Shown here one piece after another: positions 34,079 to 43,558 of a stretch of DNA of 64,000 bases (its first letter is position 1; each line of letters opens with the position of its first letter). The DNA is from Streptomyces cylindrosporus (GTDB lineage Bacteria > Actinomycetota > Actinomycetes > Streptomycetales > Streptomycetaceae), in contig NZ_JALDAY010000010.1 in assembly GCF_022698165.1 (NCBI RefSeq), positions 372,001-436,000 on the forward strand, written 5' to 3'. Made by a program: the position numbers and the translations under genes. Below the pieces are notes generated by a model. It searched no databases. It saw only the letters and a list, made by a program, of their open reading frames with translations, and was not told the origin of the DNA.

Positions 34079-35113
34079 GTGATCACCACCACGGGCCTGA
34101 CCAAGGTCTACCGCTCGCGCGGCCGTGAGGTCACCGCCCTCGACGGCGTCGACCTGCACGTCCGCGAAGGCGAGGTGTACGGCGTCATCGGCCAGTCCGG
34201 CGCCGGCAAGTCCTCGCTCATCCGCTGCGTCAATCTGCTGGAGCGCCCGACGTCCGGGACGGTCACCGTCGCCGGGCAGGACCTCACCGCCCTCGCCGGG
34301 CGCGGACCCCGGGCCGGCAAGGAGCTGCGGCAGGCGCGCAGCCGTATCGGCATGGTCTTCCAGCACTTCAACCTGCTCTCCTCGCGGACCGTCCAGGACA
34401 ACGTCGAGCTGCCGCTGGAGATCCTCGGGAAGTCGGGCAAGGAGCGGTCGAGGAAGGCACTGGAGCTGCTGGACCTCGTGGGCCTCGCCGACAAGGCCAA
34501 GGCATACCCCGCCCAGCTCTCCGGCGGCCAGAAGCAGCGCGTCGGCATCGCCCGCGCGCTGGCCGGCGACCCCAAGGTGCTGCTCTCCGACGAGGCCACC
34601 AGCGCCCTCGACCCGGAGACCACCCGCTCGATCCTCCAGCTGCTGCGCGACCTGAACCGGCAGCTGGGCCTCACCGTCCTCCTCATCACCCACGAGATGG
34701 ACGTCGTGAAGTCGATCTGCGACTCCGCCGCCCTGATGGAGAACGGCCGGATCGTGGAGTCCGGGACGGTCAGCGAACTGCTCGCCACCCCCGGCTCGCA
34801 GCTGGCCTCCGCGCTCTTCCCGGTCGCCGGCGAGGCCACCGGCGACGACCGCACCGTCGTCGACGTCACCTTCCACGGCGAGGCCGCCACCCAGCCCGTC
34901 ATCTCCCAGCTCTCGCGCACCTACAACATCGACATCTCGATCCTCGGCGCCGCCATCGACACCGTCGGCGGCCTCCAGGTCGGCCGGATGCGCATCGAAC
35001 TGCCCGGCCGCTACGAGGACAACGTGGTGCCGATCGGCTTCCTGCGCGAACAGGGCCTGCAGATCGACGTCGTGGGCCAGGAGCCCGTACTGCTCGTGGA
35101 GGGTGCCAAGTGA
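34079..35113 (+). CDS. metN: Methionine ABC importer, ATP-binding protein
   Basis: A 344-residue ATPase: Walker A GQSGAGKSS, Q-loop VFQHFNLL, signature LSGGQKQRVGIARAL, Walker B VLLSDEATSALD and H-loop ITHEM. The C-terminal domain (about 260-340) is the NIL/ACT-like methionine-binding domain of MetN that inhibits transport when methionine is abundant. GTG at 34079 has GGAAA upstream; GTG at 34064 is an alternative. metI starts by overlapping the stop (GTGA). Expression is probably controlled by the upstream leader peptide. Confidence 0.92.
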   Translation: MITTTGLTKVYRSRGREVTALDGVDLHVREGEVYGVIGQSGAGKSSLIRCVNLLERPTSGTVTVAGQDLTALAGRGPRAGKELRQARSRIGMVFQHFNLLSSRTVQDNVELPLEILGKSGKERSRKALELLDLVGLADKAKAYPAQLSGGQKQRVGIARALAGDPKVLLSDEATSALDPETTRSILQLLRDLNRQLGLTVLLITHEMDVVKSICDSAALMENGRIVESGTVSELLATPGSQLASALFPVAGEATGDDRTVVDVTFHGEAATQPVISQLSRTYNIDISILGAAIDTVGGLQVGRMRIELPGRYEDNVVPIGFLREQGLQIDVVGQEPVLLVEGAK

Positions 35114-35814
35114 GCTGGTCGGAAATGTCGCCGCTGCTGTCCCAGGCGTGTTGGGACACCCTCTACATGGTCGGCTGGTCCACGCTCATCGCCGTCGTCG
35201 GAGGGCTCCCGCTCGGCATCCTGCTGGTCCTGACCGACCGGGGCGGACTGCTGCAGAACGTCGTCGCCAACAAGGTGCTCGGGCAGGTCGTGAACGTCGC
35301 CCGGTCGATGCCGTTCATCATCCTGATGGTCGCGCTGATGACCTTCACGCGCTGGATCACCGGTACGACCATCGGCCGCGAGGCGGCGATCGTGCCGCTC
35401 GCGATCGGGGCGATCCCCTTCTTCGCGCGCCTGGTCGAGACGTCCGTCCGCGAAGTGGACGGCGGGCTCGTCGAGGCCGTCCAGTCGATGGGCGGCAACA
35501 CCTGGACGATCGTGCGCAAGGTCCTCGTACCGGAATCGCTGCCGTCCCTGATCGCCGGCACCACCACCACGATCGTCGCCCTCATCGGCTACTCCGCCAT
35601 GGCCGGCACGGTCGGCGCGGGCGGCCTCGGCGACATCGCCATCCGCTACGGCTACCAGCGCTTCGAGACCGAGCTGATGTGGATCACCGTGGCGATCCTC
35701 GCCGTGGTCATCTCGCTCATCCAGTTCGCCGGCGACTTCGCGGCCCGCTCGCTGCACGGCCGCGGCGGACGCTCCGGACCGGCTCCGAAGCTGCGGCTGC
35801 TGAAAGCCAAGTAG
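35110..35814 (+). CDS. metI: Methionine ABC importer, permease
   Basis: A 234-residue permease with five hydrophobic segments. The cytoplasmic coupling (EAA) loop contains VEAVQSMGGNTWTIVRKVLVPE, as in MetI. It overlaps metN by 4 nt. A short CCCCGC/GCGGGG stem (35828-35849) lies between it and metQ and may tune expression of the binding protein. Confidence 0.92.
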   Translation: MSWSEMSPLLSQACWDTLYMVGWSTLIAVVGGLPLGILLVLTDRGGLLQNVVANKVLGQVVNVARSMPFIILMVALMTFTRWITGTTIGREAAIVPLAIGAIPFFARLVETSVREVDGGLVEAVQSMGGNTWTIVRKVLVPESLPSLIAGTTTTIVALIGYSAMAGTVGAGGLGDIAIRYGYQRFETELMWITVAILAVVISLIQFAGDFAARSLHGRGGRSGPAPKLRLLKAK

Positions 35815-35879
35815 CCCCTCACAGACTCCCCGCACCACCTGCCGCGGGGTCGCTGCACCCAAAAGGAAAGGCACTTTTC

Positions 35880-36716
35880 GTGCGTAACACCGCAAAGCTC
35901 ACCACCGCCGTCCTCGCCGCCGGAGCCCTCACCTTCGGGCTGACCGCCTGCGGCTCGGGCTCCGAATCCACCGCCGGCTCCTCGGACTACAGCGGTCCGC
36001 TGGTCGTCGCCGCGAGCCCGACCCCGCACGCCGAGATCCTGGACTTCGTCAAGAAGAACCTGGCCAAGAAGGCCGGACTCGACCTGGAGGTCAAGGAGTT
36101 CCAGGACTACATCGTCCCGAACACCGCGACCGAGGACGGCTCGGTGGACGCCAACTACTTCCAGAACCAGCCGTACCTCGACGACTTCAACAAGAAGCGC
36201 GGCACCCACATCGTGCCCGTCGTCACGGTGCACCTGGAGCCGCTCGGCCTCTACTCCCACAAGGTCAAGAAGGCCGACGCGCTGAAGAGCGGTGCGACGA
36301 TCGCCGTCCCGAACGACGCCGTGAACGAGGCACGCGCCCTCAAGCTGCTCGCCGCCAACGGACTCATCACCCTCAAGGACGGCGCGGGCAGCGAGGCGAC
36401 CCCGCAGGACATCACCAAGAACCCCAAGAACCTCAAGTTCAAGGAGGTCGAGGCGGCCCAGACCGCGCGCTCCCTGGACGACGTGGACGCCGCCGTCGTC
36501 AACGGCAACTACGCCATCTCCGCCGGGATCAAGCCCGCCAAGGACGCCCTTGTCCTGGAGTCCGCGAAGAACAGCCCGTACGGCAACTTCCTCGCGGTCA
36601 AGAAGGGCAACGAGCAGGACCCGCGGGTCAAGAAGCTCGCGAAGCTCCTCACCTCGCCCGAGGTCAAGAAGTTCATCGAGGACAAGTACCAGGGCTCGGT
36701 CATCCCGTCCTTCTGA
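35880..36716 (+). CDS. metQ: Methionine-binding lipoprotein
   Basis: A 278-residue NlpA/MetQ lipoprotein. The signal peptide ends in lipobox LTAC with acylated C24. The body has AASPTPHAEIL, the QNQPYLDDF ligand loop and VNGNYAISAG. GTG start with AAAGGAAAGG upstream. Specificity for D/L-methionine is inferred from family and operon. Confidence 0.92.
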   Translation: MRNTAKLTTAVLAAGALTFGLTACGSGSESTAGSSDYSGPLVVAASPTPHAEILDFVKKNLAKKAGLDLEVKEFQDYIVPNTATEDGSVDANYFQNQPYLDDFNKKRGTHIVPVVTVHLEPLGLYSHKVKKADALKSGATIAVPNDAVNEARALKLLAANGLITLKDGAGSEATPQDITKNPKNLKFKEVEAAQTARSLDDVDAAVVNGNYAISAGIKPAKDALVLESAKNSPYGNFLAVKKGNEQDPRVKKLAKLLTSPEVKKFIEDKYQGSVIPSF

Positions 36717-36755
36717 TCTCCCGATTCACCGGCACGTATACGGCGTTTCGCCACG

Positions 36756-36792
36756 CACGGGGTCCACTCGCTCACCGCGGGTGGACCCCGTG
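36756..36792 (+). terminator. Terminator hairpin after metNIQ
   Basis: CACGGGGTCCACTC (36756-36769) and GGGTGGACCCCGTG (36779-36792) pair over 14 bp with one mismatch and a 9-nt loop, 40 nt after the metQ stop. No U tail. Confidence 0.75.
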
Positions 36793-36871
36793 GTGCGGTT
36801 CCGGCCTGCCATGCTGCATGCTGGGCAGTTCAGCAGGCCCTGAACATTTTCCAAAGGTTACGGAGCGGCGC

Positions 36872-37510
36872 ATGGCTGGCACCTTCCCCAACATCTCCAT
36901 CAGCACGGAGCGGTTGGTGCTGCGTCCCCTCGACGAGGACGACGTGCCCGCACTGGCCGAGATGATGAACGACGAACAGGTCGGGGCCTGGACGGCCGTG
37001 CCGCAGCCCTACTCGGAGGAACAGGCCCACGGCTGGATCACCCGGTACGCGCCCACCGAGCGGGAGGCCGGCCGCGGACTCGACTTCGCCGTCACCGAGT
37101 TCCTCACCCAGCGCCTGGTCGGCATCGTCCAGCTCGCCAAGACCAACTGGCGGGTGCGCTCCACCGAGATGTCGTACATCATCGCCCCCTGGGCGCGCGG
37201 CGAGGGCTATGCCTCCGAGGCCGCGCTCGCCACCGCCCAATGGCTGTTCACCGACCAGAAGTTCGAGCGCATCGAGCTGCGCACGGCCGCCGACAACACC
37301 GCCTCCCAGCAGGTCGCCCAGAAGATCGGCTGTATCAGCGAGGGCGTGCTGCGGGGCGCCTGCATAGCGCGCGTCCGGGCCGACGACGGCACCTGGAGCG
37401 ACGTGCGCACCGACTACATCGTGTGGAGCCTGCTGCCCGAGGACCTCGACGGCGCGGGCGAGCAGCTCGCCGACACCGGTGGTTTCACCTCTTTCACCGA
37501 CTGGAACTGA
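36872..37510 (+). CDS. RimJ/RimL-type GNAT acetyltransferase
   Basis: A 212-residue GNAT protein of the RimJ group (ISTERLVLRPLDEDDVPAL at the N-terminus; YIIAPWARGEGYASEAALA as acetyl-CoA site; ELRTAADNTASQQVAQKIG). Acceptors may be protein N-termini or small molecules. GGAG is present before the ATG. Monocistronic by position. Confidence 0.85.
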   Translation: MAGTFPNISISTERLVLRPLDEDDVPALAEMMNDEQVGAWTAVPQPYSEEQAHGWITRYAPTEREAGRGLDFAVTEFLTQRLVGIVQLAKTNWRVRSTEMSYIIAPWARGEGYASEAALATAQWLFTDQKFERIELRTAADNTASQQVAQKIGCISEGVLRGACIARVRADDGTWSDVRTDYIVWSLLPEDLDGAGEQLADTGGFTSFTDWN

Positions 37511-37611
37511 ACCCTGGGGGCACGAGAGGGAGGGCACCGCCCGATCCACGGCACCCGACACCAGGTACCCTCACAGCCCGACCTGCGCAAACCCCCTGGA
37601 GACCGACGACG

Positions 37612-38832
37612 ATGGCCGACCGTGTCACGGTGATCGGCTGGGACGGCTCGCCGCTGACCGCCGCGGCACGCTCCGCCCTGGGCGCCGCCACGCTGGTGGC
37701 CGGCGCCGCCCACCACCTGGCGCTCCCCGAGGTGCCCCCGGCCGCCGAGCGCATCCGCCTCGGCAGCGTCGCCCTCGCCGCCCGCCGGATCGCCGGCCAC
37801 CGCGGCACCGCGGTGGTGCTCGCGGACGGCGACCCCGGGTTCTTCGGAGTCGTACGGACCCTGCGCGCACCCGAGTTCGGCCTTGAGGTCGAGGTCGTCC
37901 CCGCCGTGTCCTCCGTCGCCGCCGCCTTCGCCCGGGCCGGCATGCCCTGGGACGACGCAGAGGTGGTCGTCGCACATCGGCGCACCCTGCGACGCGCGGT
38001 GAATGTGTGCCGCGCCCACACCAAAGTCGCCGTCCTCACCTCACCCGGCGCCGGCCCCGCCGAACTCGGCCTGCTGATGGAGGGCGTCCACCGCACCTTC
38101 GTCATCTGCGAGGAACTCGGCACCGAACGCGAACAGGTCACCGTCGTCACCTCCGACAAGGCCGCCGACCACACCTGGCGCGACCCGAACGTCGTCATCG
38201 TCATCGGCGGCCCCGTCGCACCGGGCGTCGCCGGCGAGAGCGGCGGCTGGCTCGCAGGACGCGACCCGAGCACCGGACCCCGCGGCTGGACACAACCCGA
38301 CGAGGTGTACGACGGCCCGCTCGGCGAGGGCGAGACGGATCTGCTGCGCGCCGCCCAACTCGCCCGGCTGGGGCCGCGCGTCGGAGACCTCGTGTGGGAC
38401 ATCGGCTGCGGCAGCGGCGCCTTCGCCGTCGAGGCCGCGCGCGCCGGCGCCGCCGTCATCGCCGTCGACCGCACCCTCGACTCCTGCGCCCGCACGGACG
38501 CCGCTGCCCGCCGCTTCGGGGTCCAGTTGCAGATCGTCCAGGGCGCCGCCCCGCACGTCCTGGAGAACCTCCCCGAACCCGACGTCGTGCGCGTCGGCGG
38601 CGGGGGAGCGGCCGTGGTCTCGGCCGTCGCCGACCGGCGCCCGCAGCGCATCGTCGCCCACGCCTCCACCCGCGACGAGGCCGAACTCGTCGGCCGCGAC
38701 CTCACCGAGCACGGCTACCGCGTCGAGTGCGCCCTGCTCCAGTCCGTCGAACTCGACACCAGGGCCTGGACGGAGACGGAGCGGAGCGTCGCGTTCCTGC
38801 TCAGCGCCGTGCTCCCGGAGCGCACGTCGTGA
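37612..38832 (+). CDS. cobL: Precorrin-6Y C5,15-methyltransferase, CbiE-CbiT fusion
   Basis: A 406-residue bifunctional enzyme of aerobic corrin synthesis that methylates C5 and C15 and decarboxylates the acetate side chain of precorrin-6Y. Residues 1-210 are the CbiE tetrapyrrole methylase (VTVIGWDGSPLT; VVVLADGDPGFFG); residues about 235-406 are the CbiT Rossmann methyltransferase (VWDIGCGSGAFAVEAAR). ATG at 37612 begins the CbiE fold; the preceding frame is not coding. The other cobalamin enzyme of the window, BluB-CobT, follows after 391 nt. Confidence 0.9.
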   Translation: MADRVTVIGWDGSPLTAAARSALGAATLVAGAAHHLALPEVPPAAERIRLGSVALAARRIAGHRGTAVVLADGDPGFFGVVRTLRAPEFGLEVEVVPAVSSVAAAFARAGMPWDDAEVVVAHRRTLRRAVNVCRAHTKVAVLTSPGAGPAELGLLMEGVHRTFVICEELGTEREQVTVVTSDKAADHTWRDPNVVIVIGGPVAPGVAGESGGWLAGRDPSTGPRGWTQPDEVYDGPLGEGETDLLRAAQLARLGPRVGDLVWDIGCGSGAFAVEAARAGAAVIAVDRTLDSCARTDAAARRFGVQLQIVQGAAPHVLENLPEPDVVRVGGGGAAVVSAVADRRPQRIVAHASTRDEAELVGRDLTEHGYRVECALLQSVELDTRAWTETERSVAFLLSAVLPERTS

Positions 38833-39223
38833 CCCCGCCCCCGTCCCAGTGATCCTGTTTTCTGCCGTCCCGGTGATCCGGTAGTCGTATCGCTCGCGGT
38901 AGGCTGGCCGATCGTTGCACCGCACCGGGTGGCCCGGCACTTCGTTCGCCAATGTCCGGAAAACACGCCCCTTTTGGGGTGGGTGTGGTACGGCAGAACC
39001 GGAGGACGCGCAACGTGGCGCAGTCCACAGCGGGCCGTCGCGGATCAAGCTGTCGTGACGGTCGAACGGCCGCGAGAATGCCACTGAATGGCTTTGTCGC
39101 CTTTTACGGACGGGTCGTTCGTGCCGCTGGGCACGCACGCTCGTTCTTCACTACGGGGGCGGTCAGTGCGCCGTTTCCGGTGGGCTGGTCGCAGAGGCAC
39201 TAACCGATGGGCGAGGGGTACGC
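38833..39223. other. 391-nt intergenic region between cobL and bluB-cobT
   Basis: It begins with an imperfect direct repeat (CCGTCCC[A/G]GTGATCC, twice within about 40 nt) and has a CCCCTTTTGGGG hairpin near 38970, a possible terminator for cobL. A 41-codon frame (39079-39203) is open, but I see no conserved feature. I looked for cobalamin riboswitch landmarks and found none convincing. Confidence 0.4.
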
Positions 39224-42200
39224 ATGACGGACACCGGCCAGGTCCCGGGCGAGGGACTGCCGGAGAGCGCAGGCATGGTGGAACAGCCGGGCGTGACCGC
39301 GCACGGGGCGTACACCTACCTCTCCGAGACCACCGCCGAGGACGAAGACCTGTTGCTGCTGCCGGGCGCGCAGAGCCCCTGGGGCAACGAGGTCGCGCCG
39401 CCCGCGCCCGAGCCGGTCGTCGAGGCCGTCCACGAGCCCGGGCCGCACGAGACGGCGGGCCGCGACAGCGGTTCGGTCGACCTCGGCGGCGTCCGCCTCC
39501 CGAACCCGGCGCCGGCGCCGGCTCCGGTCACCCCGCGGCGCCCGCTCCACCTCGGCCCGCCCATCCCCGACGCCTCCGCGAGCCCGGTCCGCTCCCTGGC
39601 CGACCGCGGCCCCGCAGGAGCGCCGGTCCGCCACGCCGGCCCCCCGACGGTGGGCCCGGAGTACCTCGACACCTCCGCGCTGCACGACGCGGCCCCCCTG
39701 CCCGCGACCCCCTGGACGAGCCCCTCGGTGGCCCCGGAGGCCCCGGCTGCGGAAACGGTTGTCCCACCACAGGACCAGCACGCCGAGCCGGTGGGCGCGG
39801 CGCAGGCGGTCATGACGCGGATCACCGCGGAGGCGGGGGTGCCGGCGCGGGCTGCCGAGCCGGGGGCTGACGGTCAGGTCGACTTCGCTCATGCCGGGCA
39901 TGTCGGCGACCTCGCACACGGTGGGCATGCCGGGCAGGGCGGTGAGGGTGCGTACGGTGGACAGGCGGCGGAGGCTGCCGGTTCGGCGGAGTACGGGTCG
40001 GAGAGCGGACAGGCGCCGCAGGAGGCTGTAGCCGTACAGGCGGCCGAGGCTGTCGTATCTGCGGACGGTGAAGTTCTGGAAGGTGTCGAGCCTGGGAGCG
40101 GGCCTGGGAGCGGCCTGGGTCCCGATGCCGTCGTAGCGGACAGCGCCCGACTCCCCGACGCCGCGGACGTTGCACCGGCCGACGCTGCCGTTGCAGCTCC
40201 GGCTGCCGAAGCGAACGTCTTCCCGCCGGCTCCGGATGCACCCCAGCCTCTCGCCGCAGGCGCGGCAGGCGTCGAAGTTGACGCGCCCGCCATTCCTGGC
40301 GAGGCCCCCGCCGTACCGGACGCGCCCCACCTGTCGGCTGACCCCACCCCGGCGGCCCCCCAACCCCTTGCCGCCGGGCACGCCCCCGACACCGCCGTAA
40401 CCCCTACCGCTGACCAGCAAGGACTCGCGCCGGAATCCGGGCCAGCCGCCGCCGGTGATCAGCCGGAGCTTGCGCCGCAGTCCGTGGGTACGCCCGCTGT
40501 CGACGAGTCGGGGCTCGCGCCGGAGCCTGCCGTGGCGCCCGTCGGGGATCAACCGGAGCTTGCGTCGCAGGCTGTGGTCACCCCCGCCCGTGATCAGCCG
40601 GGATTCGCGCCGGAACCCGTGCTGGCCGCTGCCGGTGATCAGCCAGGACCTGCGCCGGATGCCGGGTCGGCCGCCGCCGGGGACCAGCCGGAGCTTGCGC
40701 CGCAGTTCGTAGGTACGCCCGCTGTCGACGAGTCGGGGCTCGCGCCGGAGCCTGCCGTGGCGCCCGCCGGGGGGCAGCCAGTGCTTGCGTCGGAGGCTGC
40801 CGTAACCCCCACCCCGGATCAGCCGGGCCTCGCGCCGGAAGCTGCCGTAACCCCCACCCCGGATGAGCCGGGCCTCGCGCCCGAAGCTGCCGTAACCCCC
40901 ACCCCGGACCAGCCGGGCCTCGCGCCGCAAGTCGGCCCCCACGCGCCCGCGTCCGACGCCCCCGAGCAGCCCGTTGCCGTCCCGGCCGAAGCCCTCACCG
41001 AGGTCGCTCCCGAGATGCCCGAGGCAGCCCTCACCGACGCCCCCTCCGGGCCCACGGCCGAACCCGTCTCCGGCATCCCCGCCGACGCTCTCCCCGGCCT
41101 CCCCGCCGAGCCCCTTCCCGGGCTCTCCGCCGAGCCCCTTCCCGGGCTCTCCGCCGAACCCCTCGGCGAGACGCCCACGGCAGCCCCCGGCGAGACGTCC
41201 ACGGCCCCCGGCGACGCTCCCGCGGAAACCCTCACCGAAGCCCCCGCCGAGATCCTTGCCGAAGCCGGCACCGACCCCACAACCCGCATCCCAGCTGCTG
41301 CCGAAGCCGGCGCTGCCCCCGCGGCCCCGGCCCCAGCTGTCGCCGAAGCCGACATCGATCCCGCGGCCCCCACCCCAGCAGCCGCCCCCACCCCCTCCCA
41401 CCCCGAACCGCCCACCCCCGTCGGCCAGTTCGTCCCCGTGGAAGGCACCGTCCCCACCACCCCCCACCTCGCCCCGACCCCGCCGCACCCGCTCACCCTC
41501 CCCCCGGAGGAGGAGCCCGCGGCGGAGGGCGTCGTCACGGTTCCCGCGCCCAGGGACGCCGACACCGAACTCGTACAGCACGCGGAGGACCTGGACACCA
41601 GGGCCGCCGATCAGGAAGAGAGCACGGCCGCAGTGGAAGAAGTACGTCAGTCCACCGGCCCGGCCGCGCCCGCCTACGACGAGGCCGAGCGCGAGGCCGT
41701 CATGAAGGTCATGCGGGAGCGCCGGGACATCAGGAACGGCTTCCGCGGCGACCCCATCCCGCACGAGGTGCTGCTGCGCGTCCTGGAGGCGGCCCACACC
41801 GCCCCCTCCGTCGGCCACTCCCAGCCCTGGGACTTCGTCGTCATCCGCTCCGCCGACACCCGGCGCAGCATGCACGAACTGGCCATGCGCCAGCGGGACG
41901 CGTACGCGAAGTCGCTGCCCAAGGGCCGCGCCAAGCAGTTCAAGGAACTGAAGATCGAGGCCATCCTCGACACCCCGGTCAACATCGTCGTCACCGCCGA
42001 CCCGACCCGCGGCGGCCGGCACACCCTCGGCCGCCACACCCAGCCGCAGATGGCGCCCTACTCCGCCGCCCTCGCCGTCGAGAACCTCTGGCTCGCCGCC
42101 CGCGCCGAAGGCCTCGGCGTCGGCTGGGTCAGCTTCTTCGACGAGCGGGAGATGGTGCGGGCGCTGGGCCTGCCGGAGCACCTTGAGGTCATCGCGTACC

Positions 42201-43390
42201 TGTGCGTGGGGTACGTCGACGAATTCCCGGAAGAGCCCGAGCTGATGCAGGCCGGCTGGTCCAAGCGCCGCCCGCTGTCATGGGTGGTCCACGAGGAGAC
42301 GTACGGCCGTCGCGCGCTGCCCGGCGAGGACCCGCACGACCTGCTCGCCGAGACCGTCGCCCAGATCCGCCCGCTGGATGCCAAGGCGCTCGGCGAGGCC
42401 TGGGAGCGGCAGAAGCGGATGACCAAGCCGGCCGGCGCGCTCGGCATGCTGGAGATCATCTCCGCCCAGCTGTCCGGGCTCTCGCGCCAGTGCCCGCCGC
42501 CGATCCCGGAGCCCGCGGCCGTCGCGATCTTCGCCGGGGACCACGGGGTGCACGCCCAGGGGGTCACCCCGTGGCCGCAGGAGGTGACCGCCCAGATGGT
42601 CGCCAACTTCCTCGGCGGCGGCGCGGTCTGCAACGCCTTCGCCGGGCAGGTCGGCGCCGAGGTGTGCGTCGTGGACGTCGGCGTGGCCGCCGAGCTGCCG
42701 GCCACCCCGGGGCTGCTGCCCCGCAAGGTCCGTGCCGGTACGTCCGACATGACCACCGGGCCCGCGATGACCCGCGAGGAGGCCAAGCAGGCCATCGAGG
42801 TCGGCATCGAGACCGCCCGTGACCTGGTCGCGGCCGGCAACAAGGCGCTGCTGACCGGTGAGATGGGCATCGCCAACACCACCGCTTCGGCCGCCCTGAT
42901 CTCCGTCTTCACGGACACTGACCCCGCCGAGGTCACCGGCCGCGGCACCGGCATCAACGACGAGACGCTCGCCCGCAAGACCGAGGTCGTCCGCCGTGCC
43001 ATCGAGCTGCACCAGCCGGACCCGGCCGACCCCATCGGCGTACTCGCCGCGATCGGCGGCTTCGAGCACGCGGCGATCGTGGGCCTGCTGCTGGGCGGCG
43101 CCTCGCTGCGTACGCCGGTGATCCTGGACGGCGTCAGCGCCGGTGCCGCCGCGCTGGTGGCCCGGGCGATCGCCCCCGAGGTCCTCGCGGCCTGCATCGC
43201 GGGCCACCGCAGCGCCGAGCCCGGCCATGTGGCCGCGCTGAACAAGCTCGGCCTGCGCCCCCTGGTCGACCTCGACCTCAGGCTCGGCGAGGGCACGGGC
43301 GCGCTGCTCGCCCTGCCGCTGGTGCAGAGTACGGCCCGTGCCATGCACGAGGTCGCGACCTTCGACTCGGCGGGCGTCACCGAGAAGTGA
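39224..43390 (+). CDS. BluB-CobT fusion with long low-complexity N-terminus
   Basis: A 1388-residue protein. Residues 1-815 are Ala/Pro/Glu/Val-rich and mostly repetitive, probably disordered. Residues about 815-1030 are BluB, the flavin-destroying 5,6-dimethylbenzimidazole synthase (ERRDIRNGFRGDPIPHEVLL; APSVGHSQPWDFV). Residues about 1036-1388 are CobT, nicotinate-nucleotide:dimethylbenzimidazole phosphoribosyltransferase (TKPAGALGMLE; FAGDHGVHAQGVT; catalytic E1356 in LRLGEGTGA). The fusion would make the lower ligand of cobalamin and activate it on one chain, allowing direct transfer. ATG is preceded by CGAGGGG. The role of the N-terminus is unknown. Confidence 0.88.
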   Translation: MTDTGQVPGEGLPESAGMVEQPGVTAHGAYTYLSETTAEDEDLLLLPGAQSPWGNEVAPPAPEPVVEAVHEPGPHETAGRDSGSVDLGGVRLPNPAPAPAPVTPRRPLHLGPPIPDASASPVRSLADRGPAGAPVRHAGPPTVGPEYLDTSALHDAAPLPATPWTSPSVAPEAPAAETVVPPQDQHAEPVGAAQAVMTRITAEAGVPARAAEPGADGQVDFAHAGHVGDLAHGGHAGQGGEGAYGGQAAEAAGSAEYGSESGQAPQEAVAVQAAEAVVSADGEVLEGVEPGSGPGSGLGPDAVVADSARLPDAADVAPADAAVAAPAAEANVFPPAPDAPQPLAAGAAGVEVDAPAIPGEAPAVPDAPHLSADPTPAAPQPLAAGHAPDTAVTPTADQQGLAPESGPAAAGDQPELAPQSVGTPAVDESGLAPEPAVAPVGDQPELASQAVVTPARDQPGFAPEPVLAAAGDQPGPAPDAGSAAAGDQPELAPQFVGTPAVDESGLAPEPAVAPAGGQPVLASEAAVTPTPDQPGLAPEAAVTPTPDEPGLAPEAAVTPTPDQPGLAPQVGPHAPASDAPEQPVAVPAEALTEVAPEMPEAALTDAPSGPTAEPVSGIPADALPGLPAEPLPGLSAEPLPGLSAEPLGETPTAAPGETSTAPGDAPAETLTEAPAEILAEAGTDPTTRIPAAAEAGAAPAAPAPAVAEADIDPAAPTPAAAPTPSHPEPPTPVGQFVPVEGTVPTTPHLAPTPPHPLTLPPEEEPAAEGVVTVPAPRDADTELVQHAEDLDTRAADQEESTAAVEEVRQSTGPAAPAYDEAEREAVMKVMRERRDIRNGFRGDPIPHEVLLRVLEAAHTAPSVGHSQPWDFVVIRSADTRRSMHELAMRQRDAYAKSLPKGRAKQFKELKIEAILDTPVNIVVTADPTRGGRHTLGRHTQPQMAPYSAALAVENLWLAARAEGLGVGWVSFFDEREMVRALGLPEHLEVIAYLCVGYVDEFPEEPELMQAGWSKRRPLSWVVHEETYGRRALPGEDPHDLLAETVAQIRPLDAKALGEAWERQKRMTKPAGALGMLEIISAQLSGLSRQCPPPIPEPAAVAIFAGDHGVHAQGVTPWPQEVTAQMVANFLGGGAVCNAFAGQVGAEVCVVDVGVAAELPATPGLLPRKVRAGTSDMTTGPAMTREEAKQAIEVGIETARDLVAAGNKALLTGEMGIANTTASAALISVFTDTDPAEVTGRGTGINDETLARKTEVVRRAIELHQPDPADPIGVLAAIGGFEHAAIVGLLLGGASLRTPVILDGVSAGAAALVARAIAPEVLAACIAGHRSAEPGHVAALNKLGLRPLVDLDLRLGEGTGALLALPLVQSTARAMHEVATFDSAGVTEK
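40793..40927 (+). repeat. Three 45-bp tandem coding repeats in the BluB-CobT N-terminus
   Basis: Units start at 40793, 40838 and 40883 and encode EAAVTPTPDQPGLAP or close variants with only a few substitutions. Upstream, a 90-bp stretch starting near 40459 recurs near 40681 almost unchanged. The whole region 40400-40930 is built of related units with the D-Q/E-P-G/E-L-A core. Frame is kept throughout. Confidence 0.88.
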
Positions 43391-43395
43391 CCGCG

Positions 43396-43439
43396 GGCCG
43401 GGGTGGGGTACGCGCTCCTGCGTGCACCCCACCCCGGCC
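43396..43439 (+). terminator. Terminator hairpin after bluB-cobT
   Basis: GGCCGGGGTGGGGT (43396-43409) and ACCCCACCCCGGCC (43426-43439) pair perfectly over 14 bp, with a further ACGC/GCGT inner stem. It lies 6 nt after the stop codon. Confidence 0.8.
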
Positions 43440-43558
43440 GTACTCTGAAGCCATCCTCAGCCATCCTCAGAACCCGAAGCCACCCGTAAAATCCGCACGT
43501 CAGGGCTGCTCCAGCGCCGTAGCGCCCATCGCATTGCCAGGACGAGGAGCCGCACCTC

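Noticed and set aside
39079..39203. 41-codon frame before the BluB-CobT gene
   Set aside because: No ribosome binding site or recognisable feature; may be chance in GC-rich DNA.
38833..39223. Cobalamin riboswitch before the BluB-CobT gene
   Set aside because: A GCCACTG string occurs at about 39080, but the B12 box and the conserved paired arms could not be found.
39200..42181. 993-codon antisense frame rich in Gly/Arg/Val over the BluB-CobT gene
   Set aside because: It arises from the Ala/Pro repeats read backwards; the sense strand has clear BluB and CobT domains continuous with the repeat.
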